64,000 nt of DNA from Saprospiraceae bacterium (GTDB lineage Bacteria; Bacteroidota; Bacteroidia; Chitinophagales; Saprospiraceae). The DNA is taken from the NCBI GenBank assembly GCA_016712145.1, contig JADJRO010000003.1, positions 806,001-870,000 on the forward strand. The letters are read 5' to 3'. The position numbers and the translations under genes were made by a program. Below, one piece after another: positions 41,969 through 51,189 of the stretch (within the stretch, counting starts at the first letter, position 1; the number at the start of each line of letters is the position of its first letter). Under the pieces are notes generated by a model. It was not told where the DNA came from. It was given only the letters and a program-made list of their open reading frames with translations, and ran no database searches.

Positions 41969-44599
41969 ATGGAAGAAGAAATCAAAATTCCCGAAACCAA
42001 AAAATTTAAGTTTAAAGAACTAAAGGTTTACGCATCTACAGAATGGCTGGCTGATAATAAAAAAAAGTACCGCCAGGTATTCGATCGCTTTGATACATCC
42101 TATATCTATGTGGAACTTTCATTTATTAATAAATATTTTGACAAAGAATCCTGGGAGACCGACATCGAATTAAAATGCTTTAGTTTAATTAAAACCAAGA
42201 AAGAAGTTTGCAATCTGAGTTTCCGGCGTAAAATTTCAAAATTTGACCACACGGTCTTTATTCGGGAAGGTTGGGGAAATAAGAAGGAGGGCTCTTTTTG
42301 GAAGAAAGGCAGTTATTATTGGGAAGCCTGGATGGATGGAGAAAAAATAGGAAGCAAGTATTTTTATATTGAAGATCCTGGAGTATCTAAAACAGAAACC
42401 GACAGACCGTATATTGAATTGCAATCCCTTAAATTGTATGAGGGTCCTTTTGAAGATGTATCTCAAGAAGAACGGAATTATGTAAAAACATTTAACGGAG
42501 AAGAAACCAGATATATCTATGCAGAATTGGTCTTGGACAATAAAAGTGTTCAAGCTCATTGGCAATGCGAACTCTTTGTGAAATTTCTAAATGAGTCTCG
42601 CGAGTTAAAAGGGCAAGTAACCCGTTTGGTTCCGGTACGCAGAGAAGATGAAAAAATATTAATTACCGCAGGTTGGGGTTCTAATGTGAAAGGATCCTGG
42701 TGGGAAGGATTATATACTGTTGAAATAGTATTTATGGAAAGCCTCTTGGCTGTGATGCCTTTTGAGGTGGCTTTTGAATTTGAAGAAGGAATTGCTCCAA
42801 TAACACTTCCGCATATATCTGATCCCATCGTATTGCCCGGGATCGAGTCCGATCAATCAAAATTGGAAGACATCTTATCTGAGTTGAATCAATTAATCGG
42901 ATTACAGGATATTAAAAGAAAAGTAAGCGAGCATGCGCAATACGTTAAATTTTTACAATTAAGACAAGAAAAAGGAATACGGGAGGAAGAAAAATTGGCT
43001 TTGCATTCTGTGTTTTATGGAAATCCTGGAACCGGTAAAACGACCATTGCAAAAATGATGGGTCGTTTATATCGCAAGATGGGCGTGCTTTCTAAAGGAC
43101 ATGTTTATGAAGCCGATCGCGCAGAACTGGTTGGAGAATATATTGGACAAACCGCACCAAAAGTCAAAGAAGTTATTGAAAAAGCAAGAGGAGGCGTTTT
43201 ATTTATTGATGAAGCTTATGCCTTGGCAAGAACCAATGATGACAGCAAAGATTTTGGAAGAGAAGTTATTGAAATTCTTGTAAAAGAAATGTCAAATGGA
43301 CCTGGGGATCTTGCCGTAATCATGGCGGGTTATCCAAAAGAAATGCGCTATTTTCTGGATTCAAACCCCGGTTTAAAATCTAGAATTAAATTGTATTTTG
43401 AATTTCCTGATTATTTGCCTCAGGAACTTTATGAAATTGCAAGTTTTGCGATGATGCGCAAAGGGGTTCAGTTTCAAACAGACGCTGTGGAAGAATTACA
43501 GCATCTTATCCTTGAAGCGTATCGCAACCGGGACAATACCTTTGGTAACGCGCGACTTGTTTTTGATCTGGTGGAAAAAGCAAAAATAAATCTGGGAATC
43601 CGGGTAATGTCAAATAGCGCACCACAGGAATTGGAGGTGGAATTATTAAGCAGCGTGACCCTGGAAGATGTGCAAAAAATCGAATTGGAGCCTGTTCACG
43701 TTAAACCATTAATTCCAGTAGACCAGGAATTATTGCAAACTGCTTTGGTTGAATTAGACCAACTGGTTGGAATAGAAAAAGTAAAAAAAGAAATCCGTGA
43801 ATTGGTTCGGATTGTTCAATTTGCAAGAAAATCAGGTAAAGAAGTTTTAAATCAACATTTTCTGCATACGGTGTTTCTGGGAAATCCTGGAACAGGAAAA
43901 AGTACTGTTGCAAGAATATTAGCAAAGATTTACAAAGCCCTTGGAATTTTAGAACGCGGTCACATGGTAGAAACCGATCGCCAGGGTTTAGTTGCAGGAT
44001 ACATTGGACAATCTGCTATTAAAACCGCAGAAAAAATTGAAGAGGCCATGGGAGGCGTTTTATTTATCGATGAAGCGTATTCACTCAGTTCTGTAAACCA
44101 ACAAAACGCTGACTACGGAAGTGAGGTCATTCAAACCCTCTTGAAACGGATGGAAGACCAACGTGGACAGTTTTTTGTCTTTGTGGCTGGATACACGGAT
44201 TCTATGGAACTCTTTTTAAAGTCAAATCCGGGATTAAGCAGTCGCTTTGATAAGATTCTAAAATTTGAAGACTATTCCGAAGAGGAATTGTTTATGATTG
44301 CAATGAAAATGTTTACGGATGTAAGTTTGCATATCAGCGATGCGGCGGATACCCATTTACGGGCTTATTTAGCCTATCTCTTTGATAGCAAAGACAAGTT
44401 TTTTGGCAATGCAAGGGTGATTCGGTCTATATGTGAAGAAATAATTCGCTTCCAAAATATTCGTCTTTCCAATTTAAGTGAAAATGAGCTTTTAAAAACG
44501 AATCAAACAATTATTGAATTAGAAGACGTCTTGTCGTTTGTTCCAGGAAAAGACAGACGGGATGTATTTAATAGGCCTCGTTTAGGTTTTATGAAGTAA
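41969..44599 (+). CDS. Double-AAA (CbbX/SpoVK-like) ATPase with two N-terminal beta domains
   Basis: 876 aa. Two AAA modules of the CbbX/CfxQ (AAA_lid_6) family follow each other: Walker A FYGNPGTGKTTIAKMMGRLY at about 348 with Walker B GGVLFIDEAYALARTND at about 410, then a second Walker A FLGNPGTGKSTVARILAKIY at about 637 with GGVLFIDEAYSLSSVNQ at about 695. In front lie two homologous domains (about 10-130 and 140-270), each with a T-x-YIY-x-EL motif (TSYIYVEL, TRYIYAEL) and a GWG motif (REGWGNKKEGSFWKKG, TAGWGSNVKGSWWEG). The N-domains are unknown to me. It may remodel a protein complex as a hexamer; the partner is unknown. Confidence 0.8.
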   Translation: MEEEIKIPETKKFKFKELKVYASTEWLADNKKKYRQVFDRFDTSYIYVELSFINKYFDKESWETDIELKCFSLIKTKKEVCNLSFRRKISKFDHTVFIREGWGNKKEGSFWKKGSYYWEAWMDGEKIGSKYFYIEDPGVSKTETDRPYIELQSLKLYEGPFEDVSQEERNYVKTFNGEETRYIYAELVLDNKSVQAHWQCELFVKFLNESRELKGQVTRLVPVRREDEKILITAGWGSNVKGSWWEGLYTVEIVFMESLLAVMPFEVAFEFEEGIAPITLPHISDPIVLPGIESDQSKLEDILSELNQLIGLQDIKRKVSEHAQYVKFLQLRQEKGIREEEKLALHSVFYGNPGTGKTTIAKMMGRLYRKMGVLSKGHVYEADRAELVGEYIGQTAPKVKEVIEKARGGVLFIDEAYALARTNDDSKDFGREVIEILVKEMSNGPGDLAVIMAGYPKEMRYFLDSNPGLKSRIKLYFEFPDYLPQELYEIASFAMMRKGVQFQTDAVEELQHLILEAYRNRDNTFGNARLVFDLVEKAKINLGIRVMSNSAPQELEVELLSSVTLEDVQKIELEPVHVKPLIPVDQELLQTALVELDQLVGIEKVKKEIRELVRIVQFARKSGKEVLNQHFLHTVFLGNPGTGKSTVARILAKIYKALGILERGHMVETDRQGLVAGYIGQSAIKTAEKIEEAMGGVLFIDEAYSLSSVNQQNADYGSEVIQTLLKRMEDQRGQFFVFVAGYTDSMELFLKSNPGLSSRFDKILKFEDYSEEELFMIAMKMFTDVSLHISDAADTHLRAYLAYLFDSKDKFFGNARVIRSICEEIIRFQNIRLSNLSENELLKTNQTIIELEDVLSFVPGKDRRDVFNRPRLGFMK

Positions 44600-44601
44600 T
44601 T

Positions 44602-45411
44602 TCAGATAAATTTTTGCCAGGGTTTATAAAACGCTGGAATATAACTAAAGTGACCTTTTGTTAATTTTTTTGATTTAAATAATAAACCCCATCGCATCAT
44701 TTCCAAACTGCTATGTATGGATGGGTGCCGACACAATTCCATCCAGGCTTTATGCATTTCTGCTGACCAATGAATGTCATCTATTAGCAAGATGGCATCT
44801 TCTGTAAGCATATCAACCAACGTATTAAAATTATTCAGGGTCGCTTGGTATTGGTGATCCCCATCGATAAATACAAAATCAAACAAATTGGAATTTGGGT
44901 TATTTGATAAAAATTGATCAAAACGGGCATGCAAACAATAAGCATTATTCAGTTCATAATTTTGAAATAAGCAATTCGTTGATTCAGCGAGCGAACGATT
45001 TCCTTCAACGCTGGTATGATTGCCGTATTTATTAGCCAGTGCGATGCTTAAACCACTCATTCCGACAGATGCACCAAGCTCCAAACTATTTTTAGATTTA
45101 ATAAAAGTAATCAAACGATACAAGCACTCATAGGCTGCCAATGTATGTCCGGATTTCTTATACATGGCTCCAATGCTTAGTCCTGCCTGTTGGTGTGTTT
45201 TTGAAAAATCAGTTTCAGAGATCAAATTATAATTAGATTCTAAGGATTTTGATGCCTCATGGATTTTTATAAAATCATAATAATTTCTGTCCGGATCATA
45301 AACAAATTGTAGCAATTCATACAAATAGGGTGCATGCATTTGAAATATGCTTTTGGCACTCAAATAATAGCGGCTATACAGGATCAGGCGTTGAATCAGT
45401 AGGGAGTTCAA
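44602..45411 (-). CDS. Class I SAM-dependent (O-)methyltransferase
   Basis: 269 aa. The SAM motif is LELGASVGMSGLSIALANKY (about 110-130), followed by SVEGNRSLAESTNCLF and the acidic metal/substrate segment LFDFVFIDGDHQYQATLNNF and EDAILLIDDIHWSAEMHKAW, as in O-methyltransferases. A predicted N-terminal helical region of about 60 residues precedes it. The substrate is unknown. It is convergent with the double-AAA gene, only 2 bases between their ends, and divergent from the large FG-GAP gene. Confidence 0.82.
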   Translation of the reverse strand: MNSLLIQRLILYSRYYLSAKSIFQMHAPYLYELLQFVYDPDRNYYDFIKIHEASKSLESNYNLISETDFSKTHQQAGLSIGAMYKKSGHTLAAYECLYRLITFIKSKNSLELGASVGMSGLSIALANKYGNHTSVEGNRSLAESTNCLFQNYELNNAYCLHARFDQFLSNNPNSNLFDFVFIDGDHQYQATLNNFNTLVDMLTEDAILLIDDIHWSAEMHKAWMELCRHPSIHSSLEMMRWGLLFKSKKLTKGHFSYIPAFYKPWQKFI

Positions 45412-45429
45412 ATATTATAATTTTTTTAA

Positions 45430-45437
45430 TATATTTG
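45430..45437 (+). promoter_or_regulatory. Bacteroidota -7 box 6 bases before an ATG (leaderless candidate)
   Basis: TATATTTG at 45430-45437 fits TAnnTTTG and the ATG of the next gene begins at 45444. The transcription start expected about 7 bases downstream would coincide with the start codon, giving a leaderless mRNA with no room for a ribosome-binding site. Confidence 0.4.
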
Positions 45438-45443
45438 CATACT

Positions 45444-48287
45444 ATGAAAAGCAAATTTAAGCTACACCCGATTCGTTTAACCTGCTTATCAATAATTTTA
45501 TTGGTTTTACATCAGTTTGTTTCGGCACAATCGTTCTGGAACGAACACGCTTTAGGTAAATCATTTTTCAGTGGGATTGCAATCGCTGCTGCAGATGTCA
45601 ACGGGGATGTAACCGATGATTTATTAATACTTGACCAATCTAAAAAATTATGGTACGGAATCAATGACGGTTCAGCCCATTTTTTTTGGACTGAATTGCC
45701 ATTTCACAGTCTGACAGCAGTCTATTCAATTAATGTTGCAGATGTTGATCGAAATGGTTACAATGACATCGCACTAAGTGGAGAAGGAACACAAGTCCAT
45801 ATTTTATATCAATCTTCAACAGGATTTTCTGATAAAATTTCTGATGTTGATTATTTTTTCTCCCAAGCAGCATGCTTTTTTGATATAAACCGGGATGGCT
45901 GGATTGATTTCACGATTTGCGATGACAATGCTGCGTCTCGGGTATATCTAAATGATTCAACAGGCCAACTGATACGTAACAACAGTTTGATTGATTTAGA
46001 ATTACCTGGTGTCGGGAATTCAGCGGGTAATTATGGCATCATTTGGACTGACTTTGACTGGAATGGGATCCCTGATCTGTATATTTCAAAATGTAAACCA
46101 GGCGTAAATGATCCCAGAGATCCCAGAAGACTCAATCTGTTTTATGTTTATGATAGTTTAACAAAATCATGGATGAACCAGACCGTAATTCGTGGATTGG
46201 ATATTGGAGATCAAAGTTGGGCCAGTTTGTTTGAAGATTTTGACAACGATGGATTGACAGATGTTTTTGTTATCAACCATTATACTCCTTGCAATTTACT
46301 TAAACAGACTGCAGATCATAGATTCGAAAATGTTACAGCAAGTGCAGGTTTGGAATACAATGGAATCGCACTGCAAGCAGTGGCTTTTGATTATGATAAT
46401 GACGGTGATTTAGATATCTTACTAACCGGCACAGGCACTGAATTGTGGCAAAATCTGGGAGGCTTTAAATTCGAAAAATTAGACATAGAAGCATTTTCTC
46501 AAGCTTTTTCAAGTTGTGCCACAGGAGATTTTAATAATGACGGCAGAATGGATGTCTATGCGAGTTATGCAGATCTGTTAAACGCGCCTTCAAATAAACA
46601 AGATAAGCTTTGGCTCAATCCATCAAACGGAAATAATTATATAAAATTTAATTTTGAAGGGACTCGTTCCAATCGCAATGGAATTGGAGCAAAAATTAAA
46701 TTGTTTGTAAATGGTACCATTCAAATCAGAGAAGTTCATGCAGGTGAATCTTATGGAATTCAAAACAGTCTGGCTGTTTATTTTGGATTGGCTAAGGCGC
46801 AACGTGTTGACAGTGTTTATATTTATTGGCCATCCGGCTTACAGGAAGTTTTCTACGATTTGACTCCAAACACGCATTATAATTTTTATGAAGGTGAATG
46901 TTATCAGATAATAGATCGAACAAATCCCAACAAATTATTCTTTTGTGGTACCATCGATACCAGTTTAATTGCAGACAATAGCTTCCGGGATATTCATTGG
47001 AATACAGGGAGCAATTCATATAAGATCCAGCTGGTTAAAGAAGGTGTTTACTTTTATACTGCGCGAGATTCTAATAATTGTTTTTTTATTTCAGATCCTG
47101 TTTCAGTTTATCTGAATCCCAAAAATCAAATTCAATTAAACCACCGATTTACTAAATATTTGTGTTCCGGAGATGAATTGGAATTGGCATTGAGCCCCAA
47201 AGAATCGGTCCGCTGGTCTACAACAGATAGCGCTGCTTCAATAACAATAAAAACAAGAGGATTGTATTACGCCATTCGACAAGGGATTTGTGATTTGGAA
47301 TATTCTGACACGCTGAATGTTCAAGTTTTTGACCCCCCAAATCCTCCTCAAATAAAACCAGATACAGCCTATAAATCAGGTCCCAGAATTTTAAATGGTG
47401 GCGCGGATTCTTGTTTTTGGTATCGAAACAAAGACGATTTATTTCCAATAGCAAATGGACCTTTTTTTACTACAGACAGTTTGTTGCAATCAACATCGTA
47501 TTGGCTTGAATTTTTTAATAGAAACAGCTATCCAAATGTACATGGAGGTTTAAAAACACCAAGCTACAGCTCCGGACCTTACCATGCTGCTTTTATTAAT
47601 AATCAAATGTTGTTTACGGTTTTTAATCCGGTGATTTTGGATTCTATCACGGTTTATACAGATGATCCCGGGAAACGAATCATTGAATTATTAGATGCAA
47701 AGGGAGTGGTGATTCAACAACAAGAAATTAATCCAGTCAAAGGACGCAATCAGGTGTTTCTTGGTTTTAATATACCCGCAGCAGCAAAACCATATAAATT
47801 GACAACCAATTCAATACAAAACACCGCTGTTTTTGGATCTATCAGTCCTAGATTGTATCGATCCGATCAGAATTTTTATTACCCATTTTTTATTGAAGAT
47901 AAAATTCGGATCAACACATCTGACAAAGGAGATAGTTACTATTATTATTTCTACGATTGGGTAGTCCGCTCCAACGATTTGGTCTGTAAAAGTGAACGGG
48001 TTGAATTTCCAGTAGTATTAATTCCCGATGCCAATCAGGACGTATTGGCAAAGAATCTAAAACTTTACATTAATTCAAATCATGAACTAATCATTGAAGG
48101 GATTGATGGGTTTTATCAGATTGAAATACTTAAAATGGATGGCAGTTTATTGGGTCAATTTATAAGCAGTACTGCGAGTGACCCAATTCATACCGAAATG
48201 TTTCCACCAGGTTTGTATTTTATTAGAATCAATGCTGCTGATTTGGATCAATCTGCTATCCGGAAAATTTTTATAACGGGTCATTGA
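45444..48287 (+). CDS. FG-GAP/VCBS-repeat + ASPIC/UnbV protein with T9SS sorting domain
   Basis: 947 aa from ATG 45444; an open frame upstream to 45330 is not needed. A signal peptide ends FVSAQ. Calcium-binding FG-GAP-like repeats: DVNGDVTDDLLILDQ, DINRDGWIDFTICDD, DFDNDGLTDVFVINH, DYDNDGDLDILLTGT and DFNNDGRMDVYASYA. An ASPIC/UnbV domain follows at about 405-470 (RSNRNGIGAKIKLFVNG, VDSVYIYWPSGLQEV). A long beta-rich region and a T9SS C-terminal domain (IEILKMDGSLLGQFI, PPGLYFIRINA) end it. It is a large secreted or surface protein; a CRTAC1-like propeller is implied. Activity is unknown. Confidence 0.85.
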   Translation: MKSKFKLHPIRLTCLSIILLVLHQFVSAQSFWNEHALGKSFFSGIAIAAADVNGDVTDDLLILDQSKKLWYGINDGSAHFFWTELPFHSLTAVYSINVADVDRNGYNDIALSGEGTQVHILYQSSTGFSDKISDVDYFFSQAACFFDINRDGWIDFTICDDNAASRVYLNDSTGQLIRNNSLIDLELPGVGNSAGNYGIIWTDFDWNGIPDLYISKCKPGVNDPRDPRRLNLFYVYDSLTKSWMNQTVIRGLDIGDQSWASLFEDFDNDGLTDVFVINHYTPCNLLKQTADHRFENVTASAGLEYNGIALQAVAFDYDNDGDLDILLTGTGTELWQNLGGFKFEKLDIEAFSQAFSSCATGDFNNDGRMDVYASYADLLNAPSNKQDKLWLNPSNGNNYIKFNFEGTRSNRNGIGAKIKLFVNGTIQIREVHAGESYGIQNSLAVYFGLAKAQRVDSVYIYWPSGLQEVFYDLTPNTHYNFYEGECYQIIDRTNPNKLFFCGTIDTSLIADNSFRDIHWNTGSNSYKIQLVKEGVYFYTARDSNNCFFISDPVSVYLNPKNQIQLNHRFTKYLCSGDELELALSPKESVRWSTTDSAASITIKTRGLYYAIRQGICDLEYSDTLNVQVFDPPNPPQIKPDTAYKSGPRILNGGADSCFWYRNKDDLFPIANGPFFTTDSLLQSTSYWLEFFNRNSYPNVHGGLKTPSYSSGPYHAAFINNQMLFTVFNPVILDSITVYTDDPGKRIIELLDAKGVVIQQQEINPVKGRNQVFLGFNIPAAAKPYKLTTNSIQNTAVFGSISPRLYRSDQNFYYPFFIEDKIRINTSDKGDSYYYYFYDWVVRSNDLVCKSERVEFPVVLIPDANQDVLAKNLKLYINSNHELIIEGIDGFYQIEILKMDGSLLGQFISSTASDPIHTEMFPPGLYFIRINAADLDQSAIRKIFITGH

Positions 48288-48410
48288 TTTAATTCAGATT
48301 TGATGGGGATTCAAGTTGATATAAAATCAATAGGATCCAAGCTGTTATATGTAAAAATTGAACTAAAATAAATCGAACCCCTTTTTAGCGATACGATTAG
48401 TTTTATGGAT

Positions 48411-48441
48411 TTAAATAAAAAAAGCCCCAAAAAGGGGCTTT
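48411..48441 (-). terminator. Rho-independent terminator of tRNA-His
   Basis: On the minus strand the stem AAAGCCCC/GGGGCTTT (8 bp, loop TTTTT; plus-strand 48421-48428 and 48434-48441) is followed by a T-rich tail. It lies 5 bases past the 3' end of tRNA-His. Confidence 0.85.
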
Positions 48442-48446
48442 AAAGG

Positions 48447-48521
48447 GGTGGATGATGGGATTCGAACCCACGACCCTCGGAACCACAAACCGATGCTCTA
48501 ACCAACTGAGCTACAACCACC
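48447..48521 (-). tRNA. tRNA-His (anticodon GTG)
   Basis: Read on the minus strand it folds into a full cloverleaf: acceptor GTGGTTG with CATCCAC (one U-U mismatch), D arm AGCTCAGTTGGTTAGAGC, anticodon stem-loop TCGGT-TTGTGGT-TCCGA with anticodon GTG, T arm GTGGGTTCGAATCCCAT. The extra 5' G (48521) pairing with C73 is the histidine hallmark. CCA is not encoded. It is followed by a terminator. Confidence 0.95.
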
Positions 48522-48596
48522 ATGTGATTCTTAAAAGACCATAGAACGCATTCGTTTTCCTGGTTTCTTAAAAAAGGAATGCAAAGATAAACAAAA

Positions 48597-49373
48597 TTAT
48601 TTCTGACCCGGTTCAGCTTGTAAAGTAAAAGTTCGTTCTACCGGATTAAATGGGTTATTTACCAGAACACCGGCACTGTCTAGTAAACTTAATTTAATTT
48701 TATTCTCACCCATTGGCAAACCTGTCAAATAATAGGGTTGCCATTTGTCAATGATAAATTCCTGCTGATTGATCTCAGCTTTTACTTTAAACATTTGACC
48801 TAACCGACAATTGGCCAAATAAAAATCAAGCATGACTTTTTTAGTGTCATTTCCAATATAAGTCCCTTTAGGTCGGGAATAAAATAGCATAGGCATATCA
48901 ACAGGACTCAGCTTCATAAAGGAGCTGTCCTTGACTTCTGCATGGATCAATACGGAAGCCTTTGGGTTTTTGATACTCTCATGGTAGGAACGAGAAAGAA
49001 AGGCGAGTACATAATGACTGCCATCTTCAATTTTATAATGAAATTCAGGTTCATATTTGGCTTCATAGGGTTTATTATCCACAATCAAGTGAATGTGTTG
49101 ACCTTTATCCGAGTTGGCGCACATTTTTTGAGGTGCGTCCGGTGTTTGTTGCCCTAATTGATAATTGCCGGAAATAGCAAACTTAAATTGTCCTTCGCGA
49201 TAATCCATCTTACTAATGGCTGCATCATAAAATGCTGCAGAGGGCTCAAAAGCAACAAGTTGGATACTGTCCTTGGGGACTTCAACCGGCACTTGGGCAT
49301 TTTCAGTTTTAGATTTACAAGACATTAGACAGCCCATAAGTGTTAAACAAGAATAAACGATCAGATTTTTCAT
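48597..49373 (-). CDS. Predicted secreted lipoprotein, function unknown
   Basis: 258 aa with a lipoprotein signal (MKNLIVYSCLTLMGCLMSC, Cys19 as lipid site). The mature part is a beta-rich domain of about 230 residues with motifs such as QHIHLIVDNKPYEAKYEPEF and KVMLDFYLANCRLG, and an end PVERTFTLQAEP. No catalytic motif is obvious. The HIHLIVDN segment resembles phosphopeptide-binding-like proteins of Bacteroidota, but I would not name a function. The gene is alone; its stop lies 76 bases from tRNA-His. Confidence 0.6.
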   Translation of the reverse strand: MKNLIVYSCLTLMGCLMSCKSKTENAQVPVEVPKDSIQLVAFEPSAAFYDAAISKMDYREGQFKFAISGNYQLGQQTPDAPQKMCANSDKGQHIHLIVDNKPYEAKYEPEFHYKIEDGSHYVLAFLSRSYHESIKNPKASVLIHAEVKDSSFMKLSPVDMPMLFYSRPKGTYIGNDTKKVMLDFYLANCRLGQMFKVKAEINQQEFIIDKWQPYYLTGLPMGENKIKLSLLDSAGVLVNNPFNPVERTFTLQAEPGQK

Positions 49374-49420
49374 ACCTATAAAAATTAATAAGGCTCTAAA
49401 ATTAAGGGGAATTCGTATAA

Positions 49421-49444
49421 AACAGCTGCCATTTGGCAGCTGTT
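49421..49444. other. Perfect 11-bp-arm inverted repeat
   Basis: AACAGCTGCCA (49421-49431), TT, then TGGCAGCTGTT (49434-49444). On the minus strand it is followed by TTTTATACG, so it is terminator-like toward the lipoprotein gene, whose start is 48 bases beyond it. It may instead be an operator. No transcript entering from the right is obvious because tRNA-Ser reads the other way. Confidence 0.55.
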
Positions 49445-49519
49445 AACGTTTAAATGGTAGAAAAGAACCGGAACGATCAATTTAGACTGTCAAGAATAGC
49501 AGGATTTTGTCAGGGAGAT

Positions 49520-49527
49520 TATCTTTG
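49520..49527 (+). promoter_or_regulatory. Bacteroidota -7 box before tRNA-Ser
   Basis: TATCTTTG fits TAnnTTTG and lies 24 bases upstream of the tRNA 5' end at 49552. Confidence 0.55.
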
Positions 49528-49551
49528 TGCCCGCAAGCTGAAATTCAGCCA

Positions 49552-49636
49552 GGAGGAATGGCAGAGTGGTTTAACGCGGCGGTCTTGAAAACCGTTGACT
49601 GTAACAGGTCCGGGGGTTCGAATCCCTCTTCCTCCG
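49552..49636 (+). tRNA. tRNA-Ser (anticodon TGA)
   Basis: 85 nt. Acceptor GGAGGAA pairs with TTCCTCC, anticodon loop CTTGAAA gives TGA (codon UCA), a long variable arm (TGACTGTAACAGGTCC) marks it as a class II serine tRNA, and the T arm is GGGGGTTCGAATCCCTC. CCA is not encoded. The 3' end of the gene is duplicated downstream in a 109-bp tandem array. Confidence 0.95.
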
Positions 49637-50072
49637 CAAAATTCGAATGCTGACGAAGCAAAGCTTGTCAGCATGCTGACATTCCAAACGGAAATACTGC
49701 TTTAAGAGAAACCAACACGGAATCGTCAGCATCCCTCTTCCTCCGCAAAATTCGAATGCTGACGAAGCAAAGCTTGTCAGCATTCTGACATTCCAAAAAG
49801 AAATAATGATTTAAGAGAAAGCAACATGGAATCGTCAGCATCCCTCTTCCTCCGCAAAATTCGAATGCTGACGAAGCAAAGCTTGTCAGCATGCTGACAT
49901 TCCAAAAAGAAATAATGATTTAAGAGAAAGCAACACGGAATCGTCGGCATCCATCTTCCTCCGCAAAATTCGAATGCTGACGAAGCAAAGCTTGTCAGCA
50001 TGCTGACATTCCAAACGGAAGGAATGCTTTAAGAGAAAGTAAGACGGAATCGTCAATATCCAACTTCCTCAA
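49622..50072 (+). repeat. 109-bp tandem array built on the tRNA-Ser 3' end
   Basis: Units begin (ATCCCTCTTCCTCCGC) at 49622, 49731, 49840, 49949 (ATCCATCTTCC) and, partly, 50058, so the period is exactly 109. Each unit repeats the last 15 bases of tRNA-Ser, then CAAAATTCGAATGCTGACG and an imperfect hairpin (GCTGACGAAGC with GCTTGTCAGC). Copies differ by few substitutions; the last loses the match. 109 is not a multiple of 3, so coding is unlikely. It recalls E. coli tyrT (rtT RNA), where a tRNA tail is also repeated. Co-transcription with the tRNA is likely. Confidence 0.9.
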
Positions 50073-50291
50073 CTTCTTTTTAGAATTCCGTTTCGGATCG
50101 TTTTATTATTCACATTCTTTTAAGGTTTACGTTTTTGGCATGTGAAATCAGTAATTGCCTTTGAAATGACGCAATCATTTCTTGAAATTTTAAACATTTG
50201 GTTCGACTTATGTATAAAAATGAACTTTTTACATGCAAATTGTATTTTTACATATTAAACCTTCCATTTCTTCAATACGGGTTTTTCTAAA

Positions 50292-51068
50292 ATGATTCAC
50301 GAGCAACTGATTCGAACTGGATTAACATATTCCTTAAGAAACTTAGAAAGTTCTAAAGAAAGCCATTGCTCGTTAACAAGAAGTAAAGATAAACTAATCT
50401 TGCGTTGCCAATTTGCTCCACAAGATTGTAATATTTCCTTAAATGATAATTTGGCTACCTATGAACTTCAGTTTGATTTCTACAATGAATTTTTGATAGT
50501 TTATGCAAATGATTTTGGAGCCTTAAATTTAGACCAATTTACACCATTTAGCCAAAAGGAAATTTGTTGTAATACGCAAATGGTATTGCACGATATTGTA
50601 AAGTGCAAATATTCAGGAATTCTAAAAAGTATGTTTTTAGAAAGCAAAGCACTTTCATTGCTCTTGTGTTTTCAAAATGAGCAAAACGCCCTTCAGGCGC
50701 TTTGTAGCAGTTGTAAATTTTTATCCAAACCTATTGAAAAGGATAAAATATTAAAAGCAAAGGAAATTATTTTAAGTTCTTTGGATAAACCATATACCAT
50801 CCCTGAATTGGCCATGATTATAGGAATCAATCAATGTTATTTAAAAAAGGGATTTAAAGAAATCTTTGGTCAAACCGTATACGATTTTGTGCAAGAACAA
50901 CGTATGATGAAGGCCAGGTTATTATTGACAACCACAGCTTTAAGTGTTTCGCAAGTAGCTGACCAAATTGGCTTTTCAAGCCAAAGCAACTTTAGTGCGG
51001 CTTTCAAAAAACATACAGGAGTTTTTCCCAGTGATTTGCAACGGGTCCTTGCCGATACGATCTCATAG
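50292..51068 (+). CDS. AraC-family transcriptional regulator
   Basis: 258 aa. The C-terminal about 100 residues carry the two HTH motifs: YTIPELAMIIGINQCYLKKG and LSVSQVADQIGFSSQSNFSA, with the typical FKKHTGVFPSDL end. The N-terminal about 150 residues are a ligand/dimer domain like those of the YbtA/PchR-type siderophore-linked AraC regulators (impression only). It lies upstream of the porin-imelysin-di-heme genes on the same strand and is likely their regulator. The preceding 220 bp hold no other gene. Confidence 0.9.
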   Translation: MIHEQLIRTGLTYSLRNLESSKESHCSLTRSKDKLILRCQFAPQDCNISLNDNLATYELQFDFYNEFLIVYANDFGALNLDQFTPFSQKEICCNTQMVLHDIVKCKYSGILKSMFLESKALSLLLCFQNEQNALQALCSSCKFLSKPIEKDKILKAKEIILSSLDKPYTIPELAMIIGINQCYLKKGFKEIFGQTVYDFVQEQRMMKARLLLTTTALSVSQVADQIGFSSQSNFSAAFKKHTGVFPSDLQRVLADTIS

Positions 51069-51189
51069 GGTATTTTCCCGAAAGGGCTAATAATTTCCGT
51101 TTTTAATATATTGAATTGATCAGAAGCGATAGACCTTTGCATTCGTTTAGAAAATTCTTTTTAAATAATAATCTTTTATTCATTTAACT

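Noticed and set aside
49571..50001. Three near-identical 70-74-aa minus-strand frames in the tRNA-tail array
   Set aside because: They are copies of the same 109-bp unit read in shifting frames and overlap tRNA-Ser. The period is not a multiple of 3, so they are repeat artefacts.
49622..50072. CRISPR array in the tandem repeats after tRNA-Ser
   Set aside because: The units are contiguous 109-bp repeats with no unique spacers, and no cas genes are in the window.
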